From positions 2,801,501 through 2,865,500 of the forward strand of contig JAYKKM010000005.1 of assembly GCA_035772405.1 (NCBI GenBank): a stretch of 64,000 nt of DNA, given 5' to 3'. The notes below the pieces were generated by a model. The model ran no database searches, was not told where the DNA came from, and saw only the letters and a program-made list of their open reading frames with translations. Position 1 is the first letter of the stretch, and every line of letters starts with the position of its first letter. This document shows positions 11,066-23,289 of the stretch, in pieces. A program made the position numbers and the translations under genes. This DNA comes from Chrysogorgia sp. JL179-B06. Lineage: Eukaryota > Cnidaria > Anthozoa > Scleralcyonacea > Chrysogorgiidae.

Positions 11066-11459
11066 GTAGGTTATGCAGTCTCGTGAATACAATTGTACTT
11101 TGAGTAAAATTATGAGTGTGCTACTGTTACTGTAAACATGCATGTTGAAATTTATTATTAAAAGGATAACTGACATAATTAACTTAATTATGTAATATAT
11201 AATTAATACAATTATTATTTAAATTAATAATTATTAAAATTAATTATTAATTTCAATAATCAATAGTTACACAATTGGTTTCTAACCCTGCCTGCAAGAC
11301 AATTTAGTGTTGGCAGACTTTCACACTTGGGTACTGTTCAGTACACTACCCACAAATTGCACCCAAAAAATAAGCAGTTTGAAAATCTGTTCAGTTTGGC
11401 AATATTAATTAAGCCTCAAACAGTAAGCGGGCGAGGGTTGTTGCATACACGTATTTCTA

Positions 11460-11945
11460 GTATTATACAATACTCATGTACAATGTTGATTGTGATTGGC
11501 TAAAAAACCTACAGACAATTCTTGATGTCTTGTCACCTACAAAATATCATAAATTGTGTAGTTGACGTAATTGTTAATTAGTTTATAATTTTTACAAGCT
11601 TTTCTTAGCCCGCAGTAAAGCCTGGTTTCCATATGGTCGCTACGCTGTCTTTACGGTCGCGGAAGTGAAGCAGTGAAGCGTGTTTCTTTTGTCATAACAA
11701 AAGAAACACGCTTCATTGCTTCACTTCTGCGACCGTAAAGACAGCGCAGCGACCATATGGAAACCAGGCTTAATGTCAAAAGGCTTCTACGTTTATAATT
11801 GTATAATAAAACAATTATTGAATTCGGTTTTCGCATGATATCAAGCCTCATCGGTTTGTGTTATCCTCCTCATCCTTCGCGGGCATATAACACAAATCTC
11901 GGCGTTGATAACACAAGATATCACACTCAACCTCATCCAACAAGA
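11460..11945 (+). repeat. Dispersed repeat, paralogous to 27955-28270
   Basis: Apart from the MITE at 11619-11770, this segment aligns closely to 27955-28270, sharing attggctaaaaa, acaaaatatcataaatt and tcctcctcatccttcgcggg. It gives a direct view of the empty MITE site. Confidence 0.85.
11619..11770. mobile_element. Harbinger-like foldback MITE with empty-site proof
   Basis: A 152-bp near-perfect palindrome beginning AGCCTGGTTTCCATATGG, flanked by TAA at 11616-11618 and 11771-11773. The paralogous copy near 28110 reads gcagtaatgtc with one TAA and no insert. A 3-bp TAA/TTA duplication fits PIF/Harbinger. Confidence 0.9.
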
Positions 11946-12400
11946 CGCCTGCTCAGGCGTTCACTTGGGCTACTGATTTGGGGGCAAGGCATGCAAGCGA
12001 ATATGAAGCGAGTTCGGACTTTCGTTTTATTGCCAATGAATCGCTGTTGGAAAAGTTTACCGAGACCTGTAAACCTGCAAACCATTGCAAAGATTCTCTC
12101 CAAGATGAGAGAAACACAGATGAGAGATCAATCATGAAGACGGAAGAACAGCCAAGGACAAACATATTATTACTCGGGCCTCCCCCCCCCTGGGGGGAGA
12201 GCACGAGTCTTAGAAAGGGCTCTGTTTATTATTTTTATTTTGGCAATGTCGCGAATTGGCAATTATTGCATCTTGTTGACTAAATTAGTAGACTAGTGAG
12301 CGAGACTATGAATGTGGGATTACTACACATGCACAGTGAAGTTATCCCCAAAACAATTTTGCCCCCCGCAGTCGTTTTTAGGGAGGCTAATTATTGCATC
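11946..12400. other. Non-coding, no gene recognised
   Basis: Overlapping short open frames on both strands with no family motif; contains a C-run near 12182. Confidence 0.4.
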
Positions 12401-12408
12401 ATCCCGAT

Positions 12409-14302
12409 CAGGGCGCTTATATACTGGGCGGTGCAACGCGTATTGGGAAGCTGATCGACGTGTGATGCGGGGCCTGGTAACGAGAATTGCTATTCACCGG
12501 TCAGCGGTTGGTACAATGCTTTATAACATGAATCTTTTCCTTAGCAACGATTTGTGCTTGGGTAACTAAGGTATAAAGTTATATAAACAGATCTAAATTC
12601 CTAAATAAAGCAGTAAAATTAAAATGAAAACGTAAATATGGCTATAAAAGTGGATGTAGAAGATATTTTAAATTTGTTTGAGGTCCACAACTCTACAGTA
12701 ACATTCAATATACAACTAGTTGTTCAAGTATTTCCATTGAAAATTTAATAACATTTTTACAAACTCTGCCAAAAAATGTTTACACAAAACAGACAATTGA
12801 GGAAAAACTTATTACAATGGCACTAGGAACAGTTCTTGATTCCAAGTGAAGAGCAGTTGACTTGGAGAAATCTTTTGCCAACAAAAGAACCATTGGCAAC
12901 CATAATATAGCCTTGGAAAAATCATGGGAACAAATTATTTTCTCTTCCAGTTGCAGCAATGATTCAGAACTGTCTGTCAGTACAACATTACTTCAGGAGA
13001 TTCTGAAATATTTTTGGTCAACTGGTATTAACAGGCCTGTAAAGAATAAAAAACAATATACATGCATATCAGAAAAAACAAACTAATGTGATCATGTGAC
13101 AAAGAAATTTTAATAAATGAATATAGAGAAGTAGTTCTTCAGCCTGTAAAGGTAATTCCAGGGAGTATATAAGCGCCCTGGGTAATTCTCTACTATATTC
13201 CAGTGGTGTGGGGAAGCATCAGTGCTCTGGCCAACTGAGTAAGTTTGATAATTCTCTGATAATCTAGGACGCTTGCAGTACAAAGCAGAGTCTGAATAGA
13301 GGGTCTTTTGCCATTGACATCACACAATTTAACAGTAGATAGTTTTGTTTTCTCACAAAATACATGAAATTGAAAATATCGTTTTAGAAATCGTCAACTT
13401 GCTCACGACACATTTTTTTCAAATCTTTGCAGTGTTAAACGCAATCATATAAATCGCCATCAGCCATAGATCAATGTTCGATAGAAGGAACATCATTTGT
13501 ATAAGGGTAGGTTATGTTTTCATATGAAAATGGGAAAATTATCCACTCCGAAATTCGTTGTTTTCATGAAAACCGAGAAGTGTATCCCTAAGCTATGTCG
13601 CAAGAAAATTTCAGGGTGTAGAAAAGTGTTTAACACACCAAGCGCTCGTTATATCTTTAATATTCGATATTTTGCTAAAAGCGTAGAAGTGGGAAACTTC
13701 CTCAGACTTAACATTCATTTAATTTTAACAATGACAAGATTTGGGACATATAACGACATGACAACAGAGAATCACAAGATACCATAATTATGTATCTTGT
13801 TTGTTTTAGCCGTAATGTTTTAATCATTAAACTCGTGAAGAATAAGCCTTGAAAAGGGACAACTTTCAGCCATGATAACTCCCAATTATCCACTCCGATT
13901 TTTTTAAAAATTTTAAGATAGAAGTATACGATAATAATATTCAACATACCTGAATGTCTTGCTGTAGATTTGAAGAGAACACATGAAGCGCTCGTGGTGA
14001 AATTTAGTCTCCATTTAAGTCATCAAAATATCAAGGCTACCTCTACAATAAGTTGCATGTAATGCTCTTTTTTAAGTAAAATACATACTGATACGTTAAA
14101 AGAACATCCCTTTTATCTATATTTTAATAAACCTTCTTCTCACACAAAACCGTTTGAGAAAAATCAACGATAATTTGTCAGTAACCAAAATGTCGATTTT
14201 TTTGCAATTTCGCTAAAAACACGCTCGTGCCAGTCCCCTTCCGCATCACACGTCGATCAGCGAATTATCTGGCGTTGCACCGCCCAGTATATAAGCGCCC
14301 TG
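12409..14302. mobile_element. Non-autonomous hAT element
   Basis: The ends are inverted copies beginning CAGGGCGCTTATATACTGGG and continuing with a related GCTGATCGACGTGTGATGCGG block. The 8-bp duplication ATCCCGAT sits at 12401-12408 and 14303-14310. Both features fit hAT. The 1.9-kb interior has only short open frames (for example 12862-13086) with no transposase motif. A 22-bp palindrome resembling the element's own terminus lies near 13160-13183. Confidence 0.9.
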
Positions 14303-14798
14303 ATCCCGATCAACCTCTTACCCAGGCAGGCAGGCTTTCCACCTTTGCGAAACTGAAAACACTGCGTATATTTCTGATTTATTTACTCATCTGATCTGAC
14401 ACCTTTCTTCGAGTGCTCTTCACTGAAAATCTTTGATGTGGCTGGCAAGTATCTTGATCTTATATACGCTCACAATCCAGATCGCTTTTGAAACGGGTTG
14501 GTCTACGATTTCGAGAACCTGTACTCGATCAAATTATATGTTTCCATACGCTTTTTGTCTACTAAATGTTTAATAATTTAGTGAGACTCAACATATGAAT
14601 GCTTGCATATGAATGCTGTATGGAAATATGTTAACTGTTCTGAGGTAACTGTAATATTTTTATAAGCTTTGTTGCCTGTATTGTTTATTGTTATGTAATT
14701 ATACAAAATAAAGTCGATGCTACAGTTTATTGTTTCATATTATACCAAGTAGAAGTACTATTATTAAAGTATGCAATGTTGCTATATATCGAATTAAT
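14303..14798. other. Non-coding, no gene recognised
   Basis: Nothing supported beyond the target duplication of the preceding hAT element. Confidence 0.4.
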
Positions 14799-15076
14799 TA
14801 CCCTGTTTCACTTGATATTGTACCAGTAAGCTTAAATGGGGCTCCAAAATGTTCTGGGTTATCAGTAAGTTTGACAAATGAACGTACAGTATATAAATCT
14901 CTGACACTCATTGTTGCCATTGAGTAACCCTGTTTCACTCGATATTTTACCTGTAAGCTTAAATGGGGCTCCAAAATGTTCTGGGTTATCAGTAAGTTTG
15001 TATCGATTGTTCATGCATGTATTATTATACACAAATGCTTACAAATGAACACACAGTATATAAATCTCTGACACCC
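14799..15076 (+). repeat. Two-copy tandem repeat, second copy with an insertion
   Basis: Two copies share aagcttaaatggggctccaa, atgttctgggttatcagtaa and gtatataaatctctgacac. The second carries about 45 extra bases after 'agtaagtttg'. Confidence 0.85.
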
Positions 15077-15443
15077 ATACCAACTATCAAGATCAAGGAG
15101 TAAAGAGTTTGTTGTTGTTTGACCTTGCTACTGCCAGCTAAATGCATGGTTTGATTTACTGCCATGCCTTATACACTGAGAAAAAGATTAACTGATTTAA
15201 TGCTTGCTCAAACTGAACCTGTTTGCCGGACTGACCATATGAATTCTTATTACATGAGCACAGGCCGGCTCGCTTGCCAGGCTGACCCTGTTGACTAGAA
15301 CTGGATTAGGTCAGCAAACAGGATGGCTCATTTGGTGGGGCAGACTTCTCAGTAAGCCAGCTTGGATACTGAGCCAACTCACCTTCATATAATCAAAGCC
15401 ATTGGCCAACACTATGTTATGGGTTTGTAATGATGGAAAATTA

Positions 15444-16615
15444 TAGAGATGAGCCGATCACCAAAAAATACCGATCGGCCGATTCGATTAATCGGTGGCC
15501 GATCATGACACATAATCGGCCGATTAATCGGTCAAAGCCGATTAATTTCGCGTCAAAAATTACTATTATCGCTGACGAATTCTCTCACATTTAAAGTACT
15601 TATCTGTCGCTTGACTCCGACGATTTTACGTGAGAATAATACTATTATACTTTGTCTTGATTTAATGTCGCGCTAATTTATCATATGGATTTATGGAATA
15701 ACCAATGAAGGTTAACAAAACCAAGGAACATGCAAGATAAAGGTGGCTGATAGGACTTGGCCCTGGCAAGGTGGCGTCGCGCTCCCGTGGTGAAAAACAA
15801 GGTGGTGACAGCGTAACTCGTAGATATACGGATCGTATCGATGTTTGCTTCGAATATGGTTTCGGAGATTGGTAGTGGTGAATTGTTTCGACTTATGTCC
15901 ACCTCTAGATACTAACACGTTTGATTGTGTGCATAAAAGACACTGTGCTTGCGACACATCCTCTTCGAAAACTTTAAAGAAATCCCAGTCACACCACTTG
16001 TTTTTGCCATGTTAGTGCAGACTGGAATTACATTGCGAACACTTCTGATCTATTACGCTTTAAACCGGAATACGGAAAGGTGTTTAAAGTGACAGGCTGG
16101 CGGCATGCATCAAATAACATTATATTAAAAATTAAAGTGAACGTTTACGCAAACGAAAAGTATTGACTGCATGAGAAATGTCTTTTATTTCAGTTAATTT
16201 TTCAACTTTATTTTATAAAAGAAATGGAAATTGAAAGGAACTCGAGAATCTACCAAAACAATCGGCTATCGCCGCGTATTTCACCGTTCGTATGTTTTCA
16301 AGCAGTCTTTTCTTCTTCCGCTTGCAAGCTGCACGTGTCATTGAAGGCGTTACCGCCATCTATTTTTGTCAGTTATTATTGTCGAATGTTGAGTTCCTAC
16401 AGCGAGAAAGGTGAGATTGAGATTTCACTGATTGTGGTATTGCGAGAACAAGAAGACGACGCAGATTTTGAAGTATTTTTATCAGAAACTTGAAAACTCG
16501 GTAATAATCGGCAATCGGCCGATTATGGATTAATAATCGGCCGATTACCGATTATTGAAAAACGGCCGATTATCGGCCGATTAATCGGCTCAACCGATTA
16601 ATCGGCTCATCTCTA
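15444..16615 (-). mobile_element. hAT element with CGGCCGATTAATCGG-rich ends
   Basis: Ends begin TAGAGATGAGCCGAT in inverted orientation. Flanks GAAAATTA (15436-15443) and GAAAATTT (16616-16623) match at 7 of 8 positions, giving an 8-bp hAT-style duplication. Inside each end, copies of the palindromic word ATCGGCCGATTAATCGG are clustered. The interior keeps the start of a transposase gene on the minus strand. Confidence 0.85.
15681..16011 (-). pseudogene. hAT transposase N-terminal BED zinc finger remnant
   Basis: The minus-strand frame reads QCLLCTQ (two cysteines), then TTNLRNHIRSKH (two histidines), the CxxC...HxxxxH layout of a BED zinc finger, the DNA-binding domain of hAT transposases. 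An upstream segment translating as KWCDWDFFKVFEEDV precedes it; the ATG near 16011 is out of frame by one base. The catalytic RNase-H fold is absent, so the gene is deleted internally. Confidence 0.65.
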
Positions 16616-16623
16616 GAAAATTT

Positions 16624-17590
16624 AACCATCCCTGCACTGACAGCTGTATCATTACATGTACCATTGTAACCTACAACCATAGATTTGTGTATATTGAATT
16701 CAAATCACTGAATTTGCCTAAGCCCGAGTTAACGCCTAGCGGGCGTCTTGTTAATTATACTGTGTTGACATTTATCCCGTGAAACTCTGTAATATTAATC
16801 ATGAAATATTGTGTTTTTGTCCGATTTAAATCAATTAATATCGAAATGATCACTTGAATCTGGCGAATCGAACGCTGTAGGTTTCGTCTACTTAAAATGT
16901 GAAGATCAGATGTTATATGAGAAAATGCGTATTAGCGATTAAAGCGAGACTCGTCTCTAAAATCAAAGGACATGGCTTCAAGATCTATACGTTGTTTACC
17001 CGATGATTTAATGCTCTTATGTCCATTAAACCGATGTAATTTCGTAACAGATACGTTTCGTATACCTTGCCGTTGTTTTTTATATAAATTTTGACACACG
17101 AAGACCTTCAATCGAACAGATATTAGAAAAAATAACATTGCCGCGTCGGGTATTAATATTATATCACAACAGCATCAGCATGTTTTATAGTGCCTGTCAC
17201 TTCATTTATCACTTCATCAATGTTCTTCATTCTTCCATTTACAGCAATTGAGCAACATATTTCAGTACAATTTAGTAGCACATTTAAACAGTTTGATCGA
17301 TTCAATAAAACATGTAAACATAGATTTGATCGAGTACACATCAGCGTACGATAATATTAAATGGAGACCGCGGAACAACCTGTTTCGAAATCGCTCATCT
17401 TTTACTTTTAGTGTAGGTCTACCGCTATCGGTGTCTGCGATTGTAAGTAGTGTGAGCATGTTTATTATTAATATACTTGCCAGCCACATTCCTTATCAAT
17501 CTTATCACAAATTTGCTAGAGTCTTGAAGTTGATCAATGGCAATGGCGACCAAAGAAGCGTTGATGAATATAAGGTCAGCGCTCGTTTTC
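16624..17590. other. Non-coding, no gene recognised
   Basis: Overlapping short open frames on both strands lack motifs and codon structure. Nothing supported. Confidence 0.4.
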
Positions 17591-17643
17591 ATCACTGAAA
17601 CAGTCATGACGTCATGAGAATAAACACTGAAACGGTCATGACG

Positions 17644-18113
17644 TATGGGGCGCCAATGCGGACAATATTGCCTTTGTCAAATAATTATGTGCGAAACTAT
17701 AAATATATGCCAAACTTGATAAATATATATGCCAAACTTGATAAATATATATGCGAAACTCGAGAAATATGTCCTAAACTCAATATATATATGGCAAACT
17801 TAATACATATGTGCTAAACTTTAAAAATATATGCCAAACTTTAACAATATATGCCAAACTTGATAAATATATATGCCAAACTTGAGAAATATGTCCTAAA
17901 CTCAATATATATATGGCAAACTTAATACCTATGTGCTAAACTTTAAAAATATATGCCAAACTTTAACAATATATGCCAAACTTGATAAATATATATGCCA
18001 AACTTGAGAAATATGTCCTAAACTCAATATATACATGGCAAACTTAATACATATGTGCTAAACTTTAAAAATATGTGCTAAACTTGATATGTTCTAATTA
18101 TGGTGCTTTGCGA
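17644..18113 (+). repeat. Left inverted terminus with higher-order tandem repeats
   Basis: After about 55 bp of unique TIR come about 20 units of 20-22 bp (for example AAACTTGATAAATATATATG). They are ordered in a higher-order period of about six units (~122 bp): the series gata, gaga, caat, taat, ttaa, ttaac repeats. The homology to the right end continues to 'ggtgctttgcga' near 18113. Confidence 0.9.
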
Positions 18114-18197
18114 ACCTTTGTGTGCACACGTGTCGCCATGTGGATGATGTGATCATGTGCCTCTTTCCCGCGCTTCCATATCCGCAATGAGAATCAC

Positions 18198-21100
18198 ATG
18201 CAACTGTTAAATAATGCGATCCGTAGGATAACGCAGTTGGAAACCTTGAATCTAAATGAAAGCGGTGAACATTTTTCTACCCTGGAGAAAGCACCTAGTA
18301 ATATTAATCAATCGACATCGACAGCTGTGAGCCGCATGCAGACTACGACGAGCCGGGTCAGTGCCAGTGGTTTGACTGGGGAACTACAGAGCCGTTTTCC
18401 AAGCTTAAACTAACTTACAAAACTCAGCGACTCCATCGATAAATTCATCATCATTGGCTAGAGGTACATCTTCACTGTTTGGTTCCAATAAGAAAAAACG
18501 AAAACGAGGAGTACCCGCAACGTCCTCATGCAAGAAAGCGAAGCCAAAGGCAAAGCCAGTCCACAAAGATTTGGTGTTGATTCCTGATCCGAAACAAACA
18601 ACAGTTCCTACTCATTCCGCTCGTGTTTTGTTAGAAAGCAAAGGCTACGTTCTACATAGTTTTCCTTTTGACCGAGATTGGGATGGCATCGAGTTACAGC
18701 ACGAAATAGAAAAGGTATTTCCACAGATACAGTCACTTCAACTTGGTTACGAATATTTGAAGGTATGTATAAAATAATATATAAAGAAGTTTGCCTTAAT
18801 ATTTTTTATAATTGTATTCATAAATGAGCTTCTGCTCAAGGAACTTCTTGTATTGGATTGTGTACTTTAATTAAAATGGATTGTGTACTTTAATCTAGCA
18901 GTTGCAGAACATTTTCATGGGGGGGGGGGGCAAAGTATTTTTCTCAGATTAAAAAGGGGGTTCAAACTTTTCTTAGCATTGCTGACGGGGCGATAAAAAA
19001 TTAAAACTGAATTAAAAAGGGCATTAAAACACGAAGGAGGGAAAATTTTATTGAAGCACTTAAAAATGGTTTGAAAGATGGTTATATAACTTAATTGTTA
19101 TACTTTTAATTTGAGATGTTATGCTACATAATATAATATTTTGGCTTTTACTTTCATTTCAACCATGGCCACAACCACATTGAACTAACTGTCCTGTATA
19201 ATAGTGTAATCTCATAAATATACTATTGTTGTTATCACATTGTATATACAGTTATATATATTGTATATATTATATTTATATTGCATGTAGCTGTAAAAGT
19301 TCTCACTATAATGACTTTTATTTCAATATCAACATTATTTATCTCATTAACCAGTTGATCAACCTTTACATGATTAATGCTTGCATTTTTTCACATCAAG
19401 AATTGGTTGGAAGTTTAGTTCATCAAGAATAGTTTTTTTTTGGGTAATTGTGTATAAAAGGGGGTTTAGATTTTTTTAATATATAAATTTTGGAGACCAC
19501 CAGCCCCTCCCCCCAACCCATAAATAATGAACCTTCCCTTAGGCAATTTGTTTTTCCTAACGGCAATGAAGCATTGACCAACACCCTCTGAAACACTCCC
19601 TTCCTGCTCGGAACTTCCAATTGCCTTCCTATATATATATATATTTGTTTGTTGGGGATATGGATATTTTCTGGAACTATACATTTAGTAATAATAGAAA
19701 TGTTGAAGTGAAGATATTGATGGGTTGGGTGTGTGTGTGACCCTATTAAAATAAGGGTACCTCATCAAGTTGGCATGGGGGCCCTTCATTATTAACATGG
19801 GACCTTAATTATTCAAATGGGGTTCCCTCACTATTAATGTTACTAAAATAATCCCTAAAAATTTCTGCCAGCCCATGTTGAATAAAGTATGTGCATGGGG
19901 CTAGATGAGAGATGAGTTTTCTCTAAAACCTTGTATCACATGCTTTATCATAGGGTTCATATGGAAATCTCATTAAGCCAAATTTGGCCCCTGGTGTGGA
20001 TATGACCTGCAACATGCTACTTAAACTGTCAGGCCAAGGCTCTGTTTATATCCGTTCAATTGTAAAACTTGAAGATTTGTCAACACAGGAACAAGACAGT
20101 TTGGAAATACAATCTGAAATTGAAGAAAAAATTGAAGATTTCTTCCCAGATTTTCTTGATGCTAGTGAGAATGAAAGCAATGTTACAGTATCAGTTTTCC
20201 ATTCAGCTCCAGAGCTAGTTCCACTTACAATTTCCTCTGTGGACTTAACACTTGATGTATACCAGGCCACTCCAATGGTTAGTAATACTGAAGAATAATA
20301 CAGTAATTATACTTAGATTAGAAGTAACAATGTGTAGTCCCAGAAAATATCCATAACATCCCATGGAAGGCAATTGGAAATCCCCACAGGGGTGTATGTG
20401 TGTGTTTTCCAGGGTGTGCAGGTAAATGCTTTATTGCCATTTAGGAAAATCTCTGGTGAGGGGAACTACACAAGCTCCTTTGGGTATTTTGCATGTTGTT
20501 CAAAATTGAAAAGGGGGTTTATTTCATATTCTTAATGTCACTTTACATAGTCTTATTTTTACATGCTTGATACAGTATAACAATTACAAAGGAACAATAA
20601 AAGTACAGTAAGGGAATGCATTTAATTATACCATTCTTATATTTTAGAACATTCCTTGATAATGGTTGAACATGAAACACCACTCCCTGAAATTTGTGAA
20701 GTGAAGGCTGTAACAGTACATAGGGCAACAATCAAGAAGGATATCATTGATATCTTTCAAGACCCAGATGTGCTGAAGAATATTTTAATGTTTACTATCA
20801 TAGGTTATAATGGGTCTGTTGAAATAGGTGAAGGTGTAGGTCTTGCCAGAGAAGCTCTTACAAGCTTTTGGCAACAATTCTGTGATTCATTAGCTGTAGG
20901 TGTACAGGAAAAAGTTCCAGCCATAAGGCATGATCACCAAAAATTACAATGGGAGGCTATTGCTAGGGTATTAGTTTATGGTTTCATTCGTGAAAAATAT
21001 TTCCCCATTTCTCTGTCCCTGGTGTTTGTTGCATCTTGTCTTTTTGAGGAAGAGAGTTTGACTAATCACGACTTATTGCAATCATTTCGAATGTACATCG

Positions 21101-21506
21101 CAGATGATGAACGTGACACCTATGACAGATGTATCCGGAAGACGATGAAGTTCTTGAATTACTCAGTTGTTACAAATGCTATCGTACTCCAACTGCTGAA
21201 AACATCCAGTCAATCTTCTCTGAGCTAGCACACCAAGAGCTTATTCAAAAGCCAAAATATGTTGTTCACTGTTGGTCCCCCCACTTACAAGCATTGAGGT
21301 CATTCACTCAATTTCGAGCATTAGAAGGTTTGAAACAAATGTATGAAGAAAAGCGACCAACTGGCCGCAAAGTAGTAAAGTTGCTTAAGTGTGAGACTGC
21401 TAAGGACTCTGAACAACAATGTTTAGACCATTTGAAGAGGTACGTTAAGTCATTACAGTTTGTACATTTACCCACAATTCTTTGTGTACAGAAAACACTT
21501 TCTTGA
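18198..21506 (+). CDS. HECT-like E3-ligase-family protein, multi-exon
   Basis: Proposed exons run from an ATG at 18198, through a block ending at 18762 (donor AG|GTATGT), to an exon starting at 19954 (acceptor catag), and then from about 20648 (acceptor ttttag) to about 21440 (donor GAG|GTACGT). The second block is lysine-rich (KKKRKRG) and suggests nuclear targeting. The 20648 exon holds the conserved HECT-like core: GYNGSVEIGEGVGLAREALTS near its start, then RVLVYGF and, later, AHQELIQKPKYVVHCW. The family is related to vertebrate G2E3-like HECT proteins. The cysteine-bearing C-lobe is not clearly present; a degenerate QTTCSC string near 21564 is the only candidate, so ligase activity is doubtful. 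Exon joins between 20298 and 20648 are uncertain. Confidence 0.7.
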
Positions 21507-21712
21507 AAAATATTGTAAGATAAAACTGTCAGGATACCAAAATTTGCACGAAAACTATCATGTCAAACAACGTGTAGCTGTCATCAAAACTCGTTTAACT
21601 TTGCTAAGGATTATGGGTAAATGTATATTCTTCAGCATCGTCAATTGAATGTACTTTGTTCATATTGGTTTTAATTAAAAAATATATAAAATGGCACTTT
21701 CTTTTATCTCAA

Positions 21713-23230
21713 TTAGTTAAGTAATTGTATACACCTCCTAAACGTGTTCACACCATGATACCCATCATCATCTAAGGGATTTATGTGTTCCTGCAGGGTG
21801 GTCATGAGCTCTTCGTCTACATTCATTATTGGTACAGAAATTTCATAATCATCATCACTTATTTGAAGGGGGGCATCTGTATCCAGATCGGCACCAGAAC
21901 CAATTACGTCAATGGTTTCATCTTCCTGCCTTGGATTCAGTTCCATTACCATGCTACAATTTGATAGTGTTCCTCTAATAAACAGTTGCTCTGGGCTAAA
22001 ATTCTCAGCCGAACTGACTGGATGATCATTCCACTGGCTTCTGAATTCGTCTAATGATATTTGAATTCTCGGTATGAAAATGTAGTGCAGTGCAAAAAGG
22101 TGGGTTTCGCTAAGATTGTCAAGCAGACCCTCCTCCTCCATGGTGGTAAATAACCAGACATAGTGAGAGAGCACGCCATAATAGACGTCTATATGCAGGC
22201 GTTCAACTCTAACATTGTGCACAGATTTACCTGTTAATATGCTCCCTCTGTTACACCCTCTGCGTTGCAGCATGTATCGTGCGACTTCAACATTTTCTAA
22301 ACCGTGGTCAGAGCGAACTCTTGATGGTAAACCATACTCAGCAACCCCATGTTCAAAAGAACCGAGCACAGTTAATGCACGGTTGTTGTTAGCACATCCT
22401 AGGTATACCACAAGTCTGCTAAACCCATCAATACACGCATGAATGACTAATCGCCAACGTATCAGCTTGTGATTACCGTCTATGTGCCACAACGCATTTG
22501 GGTGTGGGACATGGTACCTCCTCCTATAAATTGTTGGATTCCATCTCAGAGCAGTGCCAATTGGATCAATTCTTCTCAAGCAGGCCCTAACTCTGCGTCT
22601 TTGTATGCGCAGCCCTCTGCTTCTGAGTGCGCCGATCATCCTACTCTGACCAATGTTCGGAGTAGCCTTCCTTACATCTTCCATAACTTGGATGAGCTCT
22701 GTTTCTGAGATGTCGGTAAAATCTTCTTCATCCATACCAAGTTCGTACTTTCTCCTTCTCAAAGTTCGTGTTGACACGTGAAGTAACTTCGCAATGTTGA
22801 CCCATGAAAAATGCTTACTTCTCAAAAACTCCAGTTGACTTAGCTTGATCTCGTACTTCGGTCGACCGGGTCTGTTTAAAGTTTGCTGAGTGGGACACCT
22901 GTAAGTTCTTTCGTCATTGATGGCTTGCAACCGTTCAACCTCATCAGATAGTGTTCTTTGAATTGGCGTTATACATGCTACAACGTCCACGAGTGAATGC
23001 CAACTTTCTTGGTTACTGTTTGTGTTGTTCATCAACGAAGTGAACGAGGCACACATTTCGTCCATTCGTAGACTCAAGATTTCTAGCTGATCAAGCCTTG
23101 TAGGAATTTCATCGGTGTTGTTTTCACTAAACGTCGACGCTATTCCTGCTAGAACAGACTTACAGGCCTGTAAAAATGATGTCCACTCAACGTTAACGAG
23201 TCTCTGTCCTTCTCTACGATAAAGAGGCAT
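21713..23230 (-). CDS. IS3-type DDE integrase/transposase, intact
   Basis: Starting at the ATG at 23230 gives 505 residues; upstream in-frame sequence lies in the TIR and lacks an ATG. A coiled, acidic N-terminus is followed by a proline/glycine-rich hinge ([17 protein letters not shown]) and a helix-turn-helix ([20 protein letters not shown]). The integrase core carries the first Asp in [11 protein letters not shown], the second in VRSDHGLEN and the Glu in [12 protein letters not shown], so the DDE triad is complete. A 100-residue acidic tail follows. The protein would cut and join the TATGGG ends. It converges on the HECT-like gene with about 200 bp between. Confidence 0.92.
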   Translation of the reverse strand: MPLYRREGQRLVNVEWTSFLQACKSVLAGIASTFSENNTDEIPTRLDQLEILSLRMDEMCASFTSLMNNTNSNQESWHSLVDVVACITPIQRTLSDEVERLQAINDERTYRCPTQQTLNRPGRPKYEIKLSQLEFLRSKHFSWVNIAKLLHVSTRTLRRRKYELGMDEEDFTDISETELIQVMEDVRKATPNIGQSRMIGALRSRGLRIQRRRVRACLRRIDPIGTALRWNPTIYRRRYHVPHPNALWHIDGNHKLIRWRLVIHACIDGFSRLVVYLGCANNNRALTVLGSFEHGVAEYGLPSRVRSDHGLENVEVARYMLQRRGCNRGSILTGKSVHNVRVERLHIDVYYGVLSHYVWLFTTMEEEGLLDNLSETHLFALHYIFIPRIQISLDEFRSQWNDHPVSSAENFSPEQLFIRGTLSNCSMVMELNPRQEDETIDVIGSGADLDTDAPLQISDDDYEISVPIMNVDEELMTTLQEHINPLDDDGYHGVNTFRRCIQLLN

Positions 23231-23289
23231 TTTCCCATATGAAAGCTTTCGAAAACAAATATGACTGATAAGTTCAGGTCGGTCGAGCT

